A DNA stretch of 64,000 nucleotides from Denticeps clupeoides (taxonomy: Eukaryota; Chordata; Actinopteri; Clupeiformes; Denticipitidae), in contig NW_021629771.1 in assembly GCF_900700375.1 (NCBI RefSeq), positions 1 through 64,000 on the forward strand, written 5' to 3'. Position 1 is the first letter of the stretch. Each line of letters opens with the position of its first letter. The notes under the pieces were generated by a model that had not been told where the DNA came from, ran no database searches, and saw only the letters and a program-made list of their open reading frames with translations. Below, piece after piece: positions 45,629-61,036 of this stretch. The position numbers were made by a program, and so were the translations under genes.

Positions 45629-48600
45629 ATGGCTTCCAACTCCAGCACCCCCTTTTTCGCCCTGTCACAGTCCTTCAGCGTCTCGGACATCATTGTAATT
45701 GGAGCCTACTTTCTCCTCAACTTAGCTGTTGGAATATGGGTGAGTGCTGGTCTTTTTTGTGTATTATTCTCAGTCTCGATTAGCTCAATTCGCACAATAC
45801 TTTCAGTTAGCAGGTGAAAATCACTCAGTGGTGGGTTCGAACCCCACTTACTACCACCATGTCCCTGTCACTACGGATGTAGATGTAAATGTAAAATGAA
45901 GATTCTGGTTCTAGGCTCGCCCATACCAACAGACACATTTTATTATTCAGATGTCACATGTTACTGGTTGAACATGGTTTACCCGCATGGTCTTCCCGCC
46001 CAGCAGATCTGAGGTTGGCAGCCATGCCAGGGACCTCAGATGTGATGTAATGAATGTATCAGAAGACAAGACTGTGCACAAATGTATGGACAACAGTACT
46101 GACTCACCGACTGTGTGTGTGTGTGTGTGTGTGTTGTGTAGTCGTCCTGTAGGGTGAGCAGGAACACACTGAGTGGATATTTTCTAGCTGGTCGGGACAT
46201 GGCTTGGTGGCCAGTGAGTTTCTCCCTCTCACACAAGCACACACACACATCAGTGAACAGCAGTGTGTCATTTGTGTGGCTATTGTGTGTGTGTATTTGT
46301 GTGTGTATAGATCGGTGCTAGCCTCTTTGCCAGTAGTGAGGGTTCTGGTCTTTTCATTGGCTTGGCTGGAACAGGAGCTGCAGGAGGAATCGCTGTATCA
46401 GGATTTGAGTGGAATGTGAGTTTAAAACACACACACACACACACACACACATGATGACTTGTAAAGTCAGATTCTGGTTGCTGTATGGCTTTGCTTATTA
46501 TTCCTTTATTCAGTAAAGTGCAGTCAGTAGATTCCCCAGAGGAGACTGAAAATACCGAAAATGTCTAGTGACCTGTTTAAGTTTGTAAAGTTGTTTAAAG
46601 TAAATTTTGTGCTGATCACCCAAATGAAAATCTGGGTTCTATGTAAACATGCCCGGTTAGGCCAACAAGCAGACTCATTGTGTCTATTTAATGTTCCAAG
46701 TTGGGGTGCTAGTAGCCTAGCGGGTAACTCACTCGCCTATGAACCAGAAGACCCAAGATCCCACTTGAGCAGGACACTTAACCCTGAGTGTCTCCAGGGG
46801 GGGACTGTCCCTGTAACTACTGACTAAGCGCTCTGGATAAGGGCATCTGGTAAATGCTGTAAAGTGACCCGAACAGTCATAAAACCCGGGCAGCCATCTT
46901 GGGTGCTGCCTGCTTTTTGATGATTTATTTCTCACTGATGTTCGCCTTTCGTATATCGTATCGACCGCTTTTTTCAACCACAACCATTTGCCCATTTCCA
47001 ATATTTCCAAAGACAAATGATTATCAGACCCATCCATGCCGATTTTCCATGGATCGGTACATTTTCAGGTGTGATTGTCCAGTGATGTAAGGAATGTGGA
47101 CTTGGAAGAACTCAGCACAAGCCTGTGGGCAGTCATGATATATCCAGAAAAACCAAAAAAACGAGACAGAGCAAACCACTTTGAGACCTTCAATTCCAAT
47201 GGAAAGCAAAATCAAAAAATGATTACTGACACTAGAGGTTGGTTCTTTACAAATGATGTTCTCCTCAAGGAGAACGTCTTCTCCATCAAGCTTTCAAGTT
47301 TTTCCATCATCAATGCCCTTGCTTTCTGCAATTGTTCTTAATTCAAACCAACAGAATGATTAGTAAGAAGGTTAAGTTCAGATCTTTTGGGCCTCTTCAG
47401 TGAAAATTGAAACACATTGAAACGTGTCCTCTGTATTTAACCATCACCCTTAGTGAGCAGACATCAATGGTGAACAGGACAGGGGAAACATCACGTAACC
47501 CGACAGCGAACAGGGACGAACAGGGCAGCTTTATACAATCATAGAGATGAGGACAATCAGGAAACTTGAATCCTGGACCCGAAGCAGCCCCTTCTGGACC
47601 GGATCATGACATATCCAGAGTGAAATATGATAGGTCGGCCGTTGTTGGCGTTAAAACTAGTTACCAATTTAACCAGCTCATGGTTTTTTAAATGTTGACC
47701 TAAATGTTCACATAATTTGAATGAAATACAAAAATAGAAATAAAGTGGTAACTAATTAATTTTTTGTGAATTGAGCCAATAAATAAAAAATATAAGATAA
47801 AAATGACAGTTTAGGAATTATAAAATTTTAATGAACAATATAATGTTAATGAGCGATTAAGGAGTAAAACATTAGGCTCCCTCAGAGGCGCACTAACATG
47901 CTGTCTCTTTCAAATATCCCGTGTAAATAGCCTTGAAATGCATCCCTCTTGCAGATGTATTATTTGACTTAATAAAACTCGATGATGATTTTCTTCAGTA
48001 TAATATATAAAAAGAACACATAACAAAGCTCTCTGTCCACTTCTCAGGCTACTTATGTGCTCCTGGCTCTGGCCTGGGTTTTCGTCCCCGTGTACGTCTC
48101 ATCCGGGGTATGTGTACAAATACACACAATCTACACACATTACACAAAGATTACACATCTTATAAATGGATGAATCATATAATGTAGGATTTATTCCATC
48201 CCAAAGTTGTATGCATTGTGGTATTCCTGTATAAAAAAAGAATTAATATCCAATAAGACAATATGTGTGTGCTTATATAGATTGTCACCATGCCAGAGTA
48301 TCTGGGACGGCGTTTTGGTGGAGAGAGAATCCGAATGTATCTTTCAGCTCTTTCTCTCATGCTGTCTGTATTTACAAAGATATCAGTAAGTACACACAGA
48401 CACACACACACATACACACACTTGTTCAGTAAGTCATTTTTGTTGTTGGATTATTGATGAGAATAATCTATTTTTTTCAGTCGCTAACACCCCTTTGTCC
48501 AGTCTGTTGTAGGGTGTATGCTAAATCTCGAACCCTAGGTATGCAGTCAGAAAACACACAAGTTATGCACAGCACAGCATACAGTGACACGGTGAAACGT

Positions 48601-49927
48601 GTCCTCTGTATTTAACCATCAACCTTGGTGACAGTGGGCACCATGACAGGCGCAAGGGGAGCAGTGTGGGGGGACGTTACCGAGATCAAGGGGACCTCAG
48701 TGGCATTTGCAGAATGCCACTATAATATAGCAGAATATAAAACCCAATATCCCAAAAATTAGATACAGTATAGAATCAGTCTTAATCAGATTTAGTTTGG
48801 TGAAGAAACAGAACAAAAAGACAAGTAATGTCTGGCCAAGCGAGAGTAACGGGGTCTGGAGTGAAGAACAGATGGAAGGAGAGGTGCAGGTAGAGTGAGA
48901 AACGGAGAGGACAATGGTGAGGCACAAGAGTACATACAGTGGGTACAGACAGTATTCAGACGCCCTCAAATTTTTCACTCTTTGTTATATTGCAGTTAAT
49001 GATTTTCCTCATTAACGTGCACACAGCACCCATATTGACAGAAAAAACACAGAATTGTTTACACTTTTGCAGATTTATTAACTGAAATATCACATGGTCA
49101 TAAGTATTTAGTAGAAGCAACCGAGGGAAGCGGCCCTGTAATCATAAGGTTGCTGGTTCGAATCCCGATCCCTCAAGGTGTCACTGAGCAAAGCACCGTC
49201 CCCACACACTGCTCCCCGGGCACCTGTCACGGCTGCCCACTGCTCACTAAGGGTCATAAATTAAAAGCAGAGGACACATTTCGTCGTGTGCTGTGCTGCA
49301 TAGGTTTCACTTCACTTTCAGTTTTAATCTAGCCACAAGTCTTTTTGGGAACGACGGTACAGGTTTTTCACACAAATCCCTCATCATCGTATGGGGGACA
49401 TTAGACAGTAAAACAGTAGAGTGTTGTGTCCTGCACTGAGGAGAGGCTTCCGTCACAACTCTGCCATAAAGCCCGACTCTCTCGCCAAGGCTCTTCTCCC
49501 CTGATAGATCCGTTTGGCCGGACGGCCAGCTCTTGTCGTCTTCCATTTAAGGATCATGGAGGCCACTGTGCTCTTAGGAATCTTAAGTTCAGTATAATTT
49601 TTTGTAACCTTGGCCATATGTGTGCCACAATTCTGTCTCTGAGCTTTTGAAGTTGAGGTTGAGCTTTACTGTCATTTCAGCTATATACATGTTATATGAG
49701 TGTGGATAAAGTGTGTAGAGAAATGTGTATTGACGTTTTTGAGATGTAGGTGTGTAGTACAATATGTAGTGCAGTAAATGCAAGTTAGCGACTGAAAATC
49801 AACTGTAATGATTGTGTGTAGACAGACCTGTACTCCGGGGCCTTGTTTGTCCAGGTGTGTTTGGGTTGGAACCTTTACCTGTCCACTGTACTGATGCTGC
49901 TGGTCACTGCCCTGTACACAATAGCAG

Positions 49928-49989
<62 letters not shown>

Positions 49990-50618
49990 ATGCATATGTG
50001 TGTGTAAGTTTGTGGTAAACTCTTCATGTTCACAGGTGGACTGGCTGCTGTTATCTACACAGACACTCTGCAAACCTTCGTCATGATTATAGGCGCAGTC
50101 ATCCTCACTATTACAGGTGAGCTTATAACTTGATTAGATAGACAGACAGACAGACAGATAAATAAATATATAGACAGATACTTTATTGGTTCCAGAGGGA
50201 AATGCAGGAATTAGTGAACTCAAGACCTAACAACCCAACAGTGGCATTCAAAATAATTAATCTGTAGTATCAGTAACTAATAATGAAAATGATCATCAGC
50301 ATGGGCCTGCTCACATCAGTAATGCAATCAATACAGTGCTTTACTGTAACTGAGGTCCATAGAGGTAAAAAGCCTGATGTGTGTTGTTGTGTGTTGCAGC
50401 TTTCAACAAGATTGGTGGCTACACCAATCTGGAACAGGCATATCTGGCGGCTGTACCTTCTAAGATCATCCCCAACACCACCTGCCACCTGCCACGCCCC
50501 GATGCCATGCATCTGTTCAGAGATGCCACCCACGGAGATCTTCCCTGGCCTGGGATGACTCTGGGACTTACCATCCTCGCCACCTGGTACTGGTGTACAG
50601 ACCAGGTAGACACACACA

Positions 50619-50657
<39 letters not shown>

Positions 50658-53600
50658 CGCCCAACATACACTAAACAGTGAACAGTAAACACCCACATGC
50701 TAATGGTCATGGACATTTTATTGATGTTTAGAAACGTTTCACCACTCTCAACCCAACTGTCCCATTTTTAATTGGAAGCTGTAACTTGACAATGTGGAGG
50801 GGGGCGGGGCTATGCCATGGTTTCTTTCATATAATCAGGGAATGGAACATGTCACGTGATTTCTTAATCAGTTCACATTAAAGACTGTACATTTACTGTA
50901 AATTTACACTAATGACATCACTAGCTCAAATCCTTCCACCCGGGGCTTGGCCACCTGCAGCACCTCCAGCTGACCCCATGACCTTTGCTCTCAGGTTCCT
51001 GATCTGTGAGAGCTTGGAGAAGGGGATTCCAAATGGTGTGCTGCTTTCTGAGTGTGAGTGAGCATGCAGGTGTGTGTGAGCAGGGGAGGGGGAGTGTGTG
51101 TGCAGCTGTGTGCGGGAGGGTGAGTGTGTGTGTGACACGTGCATATGTGTGCGGTACTGCATAATCGCAGGGCCGGGGCTGTGTCGTATCGGTGAGCGGC
51201 CAGCCCGGGTCTGCATTGTGGGTGGGGATTCTCGTCCACTTTGTGGCCTCTTGGGGGTGAACAGTCTGTCTTGCCAGTAGGCTCCACCTCTAGACTTAGC
51301 ACCATGGAAAGTAACAGGATTTGCTATCGCCACTTTGGCCCCACCCATTCTTCCATGAGCCTCTCTCACAGGTGATCTGGATGCAGACAGGTAGAGCTGC
51401 AGGAGAGGGAGGAGGAGACAGAATCAGCTGTGAGTGTTTAGACACTGAAAACAAGTTCATCCTTCTGTGTCTTTGATCACCTTAACGGTGTTTGAATCAG
51501 ACAGGAACTCTGGGGTTAGATGATGCCTGGCAATTGGGTCAGCAAACCTGTGTTCTCTGATCTTGACTAGTTTCTTTTTGTTCTTTCTGCAGGTGATTGT
51601 TCAGCGCTCTCTGTCAGCGAAGAACCTCAGTCATGCTAAAGGAGCCTCCATTTTCGCCAGCTATCTGAAGATGCTGCCCATGGTCTTCATTGTTCTACCT
51701 GGCATGATCAGCCGAGCCTTATACCCAGGTACACACACACTCACACAGATACTCAGTTGTCTAAACAGGCTGGACCCTGCCAACTACAATGGAAAAAAAG
51801 CAAGCTGTGTTCTAACAGCATCTGGAAAACTGAACACATGCGTGTAACCAAACAACCATCTTCTCCCTTCTGATGCTGCTCTTACCTGCTCTCTTTTACG
51901 AGGGTTCTGCCTTTCCACTGGTTCTGTGTTTTGTTGTCGGAGGTCCAGCAATGACTGGGAGAACCGAGCCATGAGGTTAAGTCCATCACTGTGAAGTCTT
52001 CTGTCACCATAGTGACCAGAACCTGTGTCCTGGACATTAAACAGCAGGGTCTCCCGGCACTCATAGTACTCATCTGACTGGGTCGACCCTACTGAGTCAC
52101 CATCATTTAGTGCTGATGTGCCACCTGTGTTGTTGCCATGGTTATCAGAAGGAATGGAGAGTGGTTTTGATTGGTCAGTGCTTGGTTGTGAGGGTGGGAT
52201 GAATGCTGGTAGTGTCTGAATGTCCTGCACAGGTATTACACAAACATCCACATCTCCTTGTGACTGGGTGAAGTGCAGCCTCAGGGTGCGGGGTTTGGGC
52301 TTTGGGGGTGCAGGGGACTCAGACTGCGCTTCTGTGTTGGTGTGTTGGGAAGGGTTTTTATCAGGATGTATGTGTTCAGGAGTTTCTTGATCAGTATTTG
52401 TGTGTTGGGTGTCAGCATAGGTTTGCTGGATAATTTGTTTGGCAGTGCATGTTGGTTGGAATAATCTTTGATTGGCATGCTCGTGTTGGCTATCTTGTTG
52501 GCTGGTATACATGTGATTGTTACCTTGTTGGCTTGTATGGGTGTGTAGGGTATCTTGTTGGCCCATATGCGTGTGTTGGGTATTTTGTTGGCCAGTATGC
52601 ATGTGTTGGGTATTTTGTTGGTCGGCATGAGTGTGTTGGGTTTCTTGTTGGCTTGTATGGGTGTGTTGGGTATCTTGTTGGCCGGTATGCGTGTGTTGGG
52701 TATTTTGTTGGCCAGTATGAGTGTGTAGGGTTTCTTGTTGGTCGGTATGAGTGTGTTGGGTATCTTGTTGGCCCGTATGCATGTGTTGGGTATTTTGTTG
52801 GCCGGTATGAGTGTGTAGGGTTTCTTGTTGGCCGGTATGCATGCGTTGGGTATCTTGTTGGTCGGTATGCGTGCGTTTGGTATCTTGTTGGGCTTCAGGC
52901 AGCAGCTGAGTGAAACGAATGGCCTGTGATGTCTCAGCAAGTTCTGACCTCATCAGGTGTGCAGGGGCAGGACGACTCACATCACGGATATTGATGAAAC
53001 CAATGACATCACTAGGTGGATCTGGCTCAGGCCAAATGGGCAGGTAAGATATGAGCTCTGCCTTTGGCAGTCCCAGAAGCCCTGGATGCATGTGGGTGGT
53101 CTCTGCTGGCTCCTTCTGCTGCTTAACAACTTGCATCTCAGGGACTGGGATGTGATTGGTGCTGTTCTTGGCACTTGCCTTATCAGAAGATGTTCGACTG
53201 GCTGTGTCTGCAGTTACTAAAGAGTATTTAGGATTGATAAGTTTCCTTGCAACAGCTACTGAGGGAACAGGGGTTGGAGCAGGAATGGGGGTAGGGTCTG
53301 GCTCAGGTGGGTCAGCCAATGTCATCTTTGAAAGGTTGACCCCTCGTGAAGTCAGGTAAAGCTCACGGAACTGTCTGTCAAATGTCTCCACTGCTTGACC
53401 AGTCATAACAGTGATGAGGTTCCTGTCCAGACGGGACGCCTTCCATGTAAAGCTACAAGGTACATAAATGCATGCAAACACACACCATTAGACACTGTAG
53501 CGTTGCTGTACAGAACACACACACAGAACACACTGACATACTAACCTGTAGGATCCAGACACTGCTCTGTCTCCATCCACAAACATAAACCTCTGTCCCA

Positions 53601-56600
53601 AGGTTCCTTGCACCTTCTGTGCAGACCGTGTATAGAACTCTGCTCCACCAATACAGCGAACACGCAGGTACTGTAAGTGAACAGATATATATAATCACAG
53701 GGTTCCCCGAGCCATTTTAACATTTGTATCTGCTAGAACATAGCTGGCTGTAATAATCAGTGCTGTTAGTTGGATAGACTGCCTTATATACCAATAGAAG
53801 TCCTGTAGTGGCATTTATCAGAACTGAAGTGGAGTTATCTCTCTTCTTTGTGTTTGTCAAAAGTGTAGCTGAGGTTTCAGTTGAATAGGTTGCAGCTGTG
53901 GGATGGGAAGTATTAAATTAGTCTATCCTGCATGAAATAGATACAAGCATTTTAGGTCTTGATATGTCCCCAACCTATGACTTAGATTATGGATTTTTTT
54001 AATAGCTGGTTTAACATCTTGCATTGTCCTTGCCTGTCTTGCATAATGGAAGTCTGCATTAAAGACTAGTTATTGTTCAAATTAAGGCATGTTACATGTC
54101 ATAGTAATAATTAATGTAGATCTATGATTGTATCACAACCTTCTTAACACAACATTGAAATCATTAAAATAGGAGACACGTTTATATATACACACACCCT
54201 CAAATAAAATTAAAAGGCATCTGCCCCAGGCACTTAGTTCAGGTTAATCAGGTTTGTGTGTGTGTGTGTGTGTGTGCAGAACCACACCCTGTTTAGTGTA
54301 TTGAATGGTTAAGCAAATGCACACAGACACAGTGAGTGTACTTATTATAATTTTCTTGTTTTTATTTTCTGCTTCAATGTAAATTTGAGTGTGTATTTCT
54401 GAGAGTGTGTGTACATGTGTGTTTTGGACTAATTAATCTACTAATTTTCTGTTTTTTTCCCTTTCACCAACTTTTAATGCCGTTTTCCCATAAAAACCAG
54501 CTTCACTGCTGATGATCGGTAGTCAATCATGGTGCTTCCCTGCAAAATCAGCCTGTGCAGTTCTTCATGATGTGACCTAGCTAGAAACTTAATCAAAGCA
54601 CTGAAAGCGACAGGATTTACCATGAATCGCTTTTACTGTGAAGTGATTGTCATTGTGGTACACTGAAGCACAGCACACGGTGCAAACAACAAAATGTGTC
54701 CTCTGCTTTTAAACCATCACCCTTGGTGAGCAGTGGGCACCATGACAGGCACCCGGGGAGTAGTATGTGGGGACGGTGCTTTGCTCAGTGGCACCTCGGG
54801 ATTCGAACTGGCTGCTTCCTTAACTGCATTTTTCACTTCCTCAATATGTATATACAGTATATGTAATCCCATCAGATTACAACTAAAAAAACATAACATT
54901 TACCTTCACTGGATGTCGTATATAACATATATTAAAACCTAAACATTACACTATCGTCAATTTGAACAAAACTAAAAAAGGGTTGGCATGGTTAAATAAA
55001 GGAATGCATCTCACAGCATGCTATGGTGGAGAGTGAATAAGCTTTACTTGGTGTCTGGGTCCTCCAGTCGGCTCTATACAGCAGACAGGCTGACGGTGGT
55101 GCTTGTGGGATCGAGAAAGAAACACTTCTCTCTGAAACTGAAACTGTGAGCAGAACAATGGACTAGTTTCCCATTGACTGTAGAGATATAGATATGTATA
55201 TTTTTAGCTGTTAGTTATGATTTTGAAGAGAGATTCACTGCTTCCTCTAAGCTCCCTCTCATTTTGCTCTTCCCTGCTTAAGATGGGCATATGTTGGGGA
55301 GTGGGGATGTGGGGCAGTGGTGACCTAGCAGGTAAGGAAACCAATTCAAATGGCACCAAGGTGAAACCGAGTACCGTCCCCACACACTACTGCCCAGGCA
55401 CCTTTCATGGCTGCCCATGGCTCACTAAGGGTGATGGGTTAAAATCAGAGTACACATTTTGTTGTGTGCACCGTGTACTGTGCTGTGTTTCACAATGACA
55501 ATCACTTTCACTTTCATCTGCACAAAAACATGTTGGAGGGAAGGAGCGAACAAGAGGGGAAACATGTCACATAATTTGTGCTTTTTCCAGTGATTTTTTT
55601 TGCTACTTTTGCTATCTTATTCATAGTCAGTTTGTGGGTTTTTCTTTCTCAACTTCAAAAAGTTTGGGGACATTTAAGGGGACAGGTCTGTTCAATTGAC
55701 CATCTTGTGATTACGAGTATGAATGTAAGAAAAAAACACTTTATTTTGTGAAACTCGTTCAACGATTTATCTACTGGCCTTATAAGAATGTAAAAGGTGT
55801 GATTTATCATGTGTGCTGACCTGGCATGAGCAGCTAAAAATCATTTTTACTGCATTCACGGAACAGATATGGTGAGATGTAGTGTAACTCATGTCATAAC
55901 TGTCAGAGAAGACTGAGTAACAGTTTTCAGTATACAGTCCAAATAGCTGAGAACAGTTATTTTCTGTAATGTCCAGCTACACATACTGTATACGGAGTAC
56001 TGTTATTCACTGGAGTGTTCAGTAACACATACTGTATACTGAGTACTGTTATTCACTGTAGCATCCTGTAACACATACTGTATACTGAGTACTGTTATTT
56101 GCTGTAATGTCCAACATATATGGTATTTATATGTCTCAGTTGGGGCAGTGGTGTCCTAGCGGTTAAGGAAGCAGCCCCGTAATCAGAATGTTGCCGGTTT
56201 GAATCCCGATCCGCCGTCACCACACACTGCTCTCCGGGCGCCTGTCATGGCTGCCCACTGTTCACTCAGGGTGATGGGTTAAATGCAGAGGACAAATTTC
56301 ACTGTGTGCACCGTGTGCTGTGCATCACAAGTGACAATCACTTCACTTTTTCACTTTACTTTATCATGATATATTAAATTATGAAGCTTGTTTTGTCATA
56401 CGTATAAGTTATATGTATACACACACACACACACACACAAACCTTCAGGTGTTCTCTGTGCATAGCTGCTCTCTCACACATGCTGATAAAATGTGGTACA
56501 GTTGACATTTCCATGATGATGTAAACTGCCACTTTCCTCTTAAATCCAGCATCCAGCAGGTCTTTGAAGATGTCCACATCAGTGAACATGTCCATTACAA

Positions 56601-59600
56601 TTGCTATCACCTACACAAACACACACAAACAGATGAAAAATGGCTGAAAACCCTGTGGTGTCTCACCACTCAGCTGCCTACCTTCTGCGCCTGTGCGATG
56701 GTCTTCCTCACCACCTCTTTAATGTGCATCTGTCCACTTGCTGGCGGCTGTGTGTACACATTGACCCGTGTGACTCCTCGGTAGGAGGCTGTGTCAGGCC
56801 ACCCAAGGTCCAGATCGGGACAGGACACATCTGAGCGGTCAGGCCAGTACTGCAACGAGACTTGTCCATCCTCCTTGTTCGCCTCCATCACAGGCTCCAC
56901 CCGATGCTCCGAACCTGGCCTGTACTGTTCCACAGAGTGGGACAGTTCCTCCATCTCAACATCTGACAGGAAGTGTCGGAGCTTGTGCTTAGTGAGGTAG
57001 CTGTGGAAGGCCTCACGTCCCCCTGTAATGAGAGTCTCCAGTGCAAGCCGCTGCTCCTCACTGTAGAAGAATTCAGGCTTGGTCTCGCTGACACGCCAGT
57101 TGACATGGTTGTCATCCAAGCACTGAACCTGTGAGAGCGCCATGCTGCCAAAGATTGTGCTGCAATATAAAATTAAATTTGTATTAAATATATGACATTA
57201 AACCAGTACTAAAAACTACACTGAACTAGTCATACTTCAGTACAGAAATAAGCCAAAACTACACTAAACCAGATTACACTGATACAAATACAGAACTACT
57301 TCAGTACTATAACTTTATCAACAAATAAAAACTACACTAAACCAGATTACGCTGATACAAATACAGAACTACTTCAGTACTATAACTTTATCAACAAATA
57401 AAATTACACTAAACCAGATTACCCTGATACAAATACAGAACTACTTCAGTACTATAACTTTATCAACAAATAAAAATTACACTAAACCAGATTACGCTGA
57501 TACAAATACAGAACTACTTCAGTACTATAACTTTATCAACAAATAAAATTACACTAAACCAGATTACCCTGATACAAATACAGAACTACTTCAGTACTAT
57601 AACTTTATCAACAAATAAAAATTACACTAAACCAGATTACACTGATACAAATACAGAACTACTTCAGTACTATAACTTTATCAACAAATAAAATTACACT
57701 AAACCAGATTACCCTGATACAAATACAGCACTAACCAGTACGATAACTTTATCAACAAATAAAAACTACACTAAACCAGATTACCCTGATACAAATACAG
57801 AACTAACCAGTACGATAATTTTATCAACAAATAAAAACTACACTAAACCAGATTACGCTGATACAAATACAGCACTATGCCAGTACTATAACTTTATCAA
57901 CAAATAAAATTACACTAAATCAGATTACACTGATACAAATACAGCACTAACCAGTACGATAACTTTATCAACAAATAAAATTACACTAAACCAGATTACG
58001 CTGATACAAATACAGCACTAACCAGTACGATAACTTTATCAACAAATAAAAACTACACTAAACCAGATTACCCTGATACAAATACAGAACTAACCAGTAC
58101 GATAATTTTATCAACAAATAAAAACTACACTAAACCAGATTACCCTGATACAAATACAGCACTAACCAGTACGATAACTTTATCAACAAATAAAAACTAC
58201 ACTAAACCAGATTACCCTGATACAAATACAGAACTAACCAGTACGATAATTTTATCAACAAATAAAAGCTACACTAAACCAGATTACCCTGATACAAATA
58301 CAGCACTAACCAGTACGATAACTATATCAACAAATAAAAATTACACTAAACCAGATTACCCTGATACAAATATAGCACTAACCAGTACGATAATTTTATC
58401 AACAAATAAAAACTACACTAAACCAGATTACACTGATACAAATACAGCACTATGACAGTACTATAACTATATCAACAAATAAAAATTACACTAAACCAGA
58501 TTACCCTGATACAAATACAGAACTACTTCAGTACTATAACTTTATCAACAAATAAAAACTACACTAAACCAGATTACCCTGATACAAATACAGAACTACT
58601 TCAGTACTATAACTTTATCAACAAATAAAATTACACTAAACCAGATTACCCTGATACAAATACAGCACTAACCAGTATGATAACTTTATCAACAAATAAA
58701 AACTACACTAAACCAGATTACACTGATACAAATACAGAACTAACCAGTACTACAACTTTATCAACAAATGAAAACTACACTAAACTAGTTACTACAAAAA
58801 CTACACTGACAATAACATTTATTTCTTATATAGCCCAAAATCACATACAGTATGTCTCAATGGGCTTTGACAATAATAATAATACAACACTAGTCCAGTA
58901 CGATAACTTTATCAACAAAAAAAAACTCCACTAAACCAGTTTACACTGATACAAATACAGAACTAACCAGTACTACAACTTTATCAACAAATAAAAATTA
59001 CACTAAACTAGTTACTACAAAAACTACACTGATATTAACAACAACAACAACAACATTTATTTCTTATATAGCCCAAAATCACATACAGTATGTCTCAATG
59101 GGCTTTGACAATAATAATAATACAACACTAGTCCAGTACTATAACTTTATCAACAAAAAAAAACTCCACTAAACCAGTTTACACTGATAATAATACAGCA
59201 CTAATCCAGTACTATAACTTTATCAACAAATAAAAACTACACTAAACCAGTTTATATTTAATCAGTTTTACAAAAAAAGTACAAATTCTGCACGAATCAA
59301 CCAATTAATGAAACCTGCACAAATACAAACACAGAACACATCCTATACTTACATGAATCTAAATCGAGGTCAGAGAGGCGAAAAAGACAGAAAGGTTCTA
59401 TAAATTTAGTGGACAAGACGTTCTTTTGGCTCCATTCCAGTCTTCTGTGTCTAGTAATGGCAGGAAGTACCTTTCTTAGTGTGTACTCGGGACTTTCTTC
59501 GCTCCCCAGTTCTGCACAGGTAACGTCCAACAAAGGCAGCGCAAGACTCCCGATCAACACCACACCTCAGCACACACACACAGTCACACAGCAGATCACT

Positions 59601-60995
59601 TTCACTGGTTTTCTGTGTGACTGCGTCACATTGTTGCCTCTGCGACATTCCAGCTTCATGGGTGCGCCAGTGTCAACATATTATTCCTTTTTTTTTCGCA
59701 GCTGTGCGCTTGTTTACCGCTGATGGGGAACTGAACTCGCGTGTCTCTTCATCTGTTCAGTGAACAGTCACAGTGGCATCATTCATACCCCATAACCTGC
59801 AGAACATGGCACGTCCATCAATCACTGTCAAGAACATGTTCAAACCAATCTGTTCATGCCAGTTCAAACCTTTCCTGCAGTAATACAACTGAAGAACCAG
59901 ACCCTGATGATGCTTCAATATTCACTATGACTAGGGTGGTAGTGGTTTAGTATATATATGAACCAAAAGACTAGAAGGTCCCAGGATCCAACCCCAGGGG
60001 GACTGTCCCTGTAATTACTGACTGTAAGACACTCTGGATAAGGGCATCTGGTAAATGCTGGAAATGAATAGTACACCATCCATAATTGGCAGAATCATGG
60101 TAACAGCGTTAAAAAACACATTCCATTGCAAGAGACGCAATGGGCTGTGGGGGGTTACTTCTTCCTAACAGAGCATATAATCGAGAAGCTCTGGGTTAGA
60201 CCTTCTCAGAGATACTTAGCAAGATAGAAAATGGCAGGTGATGTTGAGAAAGGGAGGACTGGTGGTTCTGAGCAGTAAAATACTGAAACATTAATGCAGC
60301 AGGTGAATGTTGAGAATGGATGTTGAACTTTGCACACGTTTGGAAGGTCAGATGAGCTGCTGTGGTAAGAAACTGGTGAAGAAAATACTCACTCCAATTC
60401 GCAGGACCAGAATGTTCATCTCTGTGTGTGGATTTGTGTTTTTTCTTTGTATGGTTAGTGTGTTAATGTAACTGACTCCACCCAAGTGTGAGGAATGTGT
60501 GTGTGTGTGTGTGTGTTACAGACTCGGTGGGATGTGTTGATCCTGAGGAGTGTATGAGAGTGTGTGGAGCTGAGGTGGGTTGCTCCAACATTGCTTTCCC
60601 TAAACTGGTCATCGAACTCATGCCAAGTGGTAAGTGTAACTGTATGTTTTCACTGTAAGTGAAGTGATTGTCATTGTGAAACACTGCAGCACAGCTGCAA
60701 CAGTGACATGGTGAAACATGTCCTCTGTATTTAACCATCACCCTCGGTGAGCAGTGGACACCATGACAGGCACCCGGGGAGCAGTGTGTGGGGACGGGAC
60801 CTTCATCAAGGGGACCTCAGTGGCACCTTGGCGGATCGGGATTCAAACCATCAACCTTCTGATTACGGGGCCGCTTCCTTAACCACTACTGACCCACAAT
60901 GATTGAGTGTGTGTTTGATGCTCTGTGCTCTGTGATGATGATTGTATGTGTGTGTTTGTATTATGTACAGTGATGGGAAGTGTGTTTGAATTATG

Positions 60996-61036
<41 letters not shown>

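Noticed and set aside
46561-47341. Several 60-100 residue frames in slc5a10 intron 3
   Set aside because: No recognisable motif, and they overlap SINE-derived and unassigned intron sequence.
52281-52940. Minus-strand frame with NKIPNT repeats and plus-strand frame with VGYLVG repeats
   Set aside because: They are other frames of the coding minisatellite; only the QQxTQHTHTG frame continues into conserved fam83g sequence.
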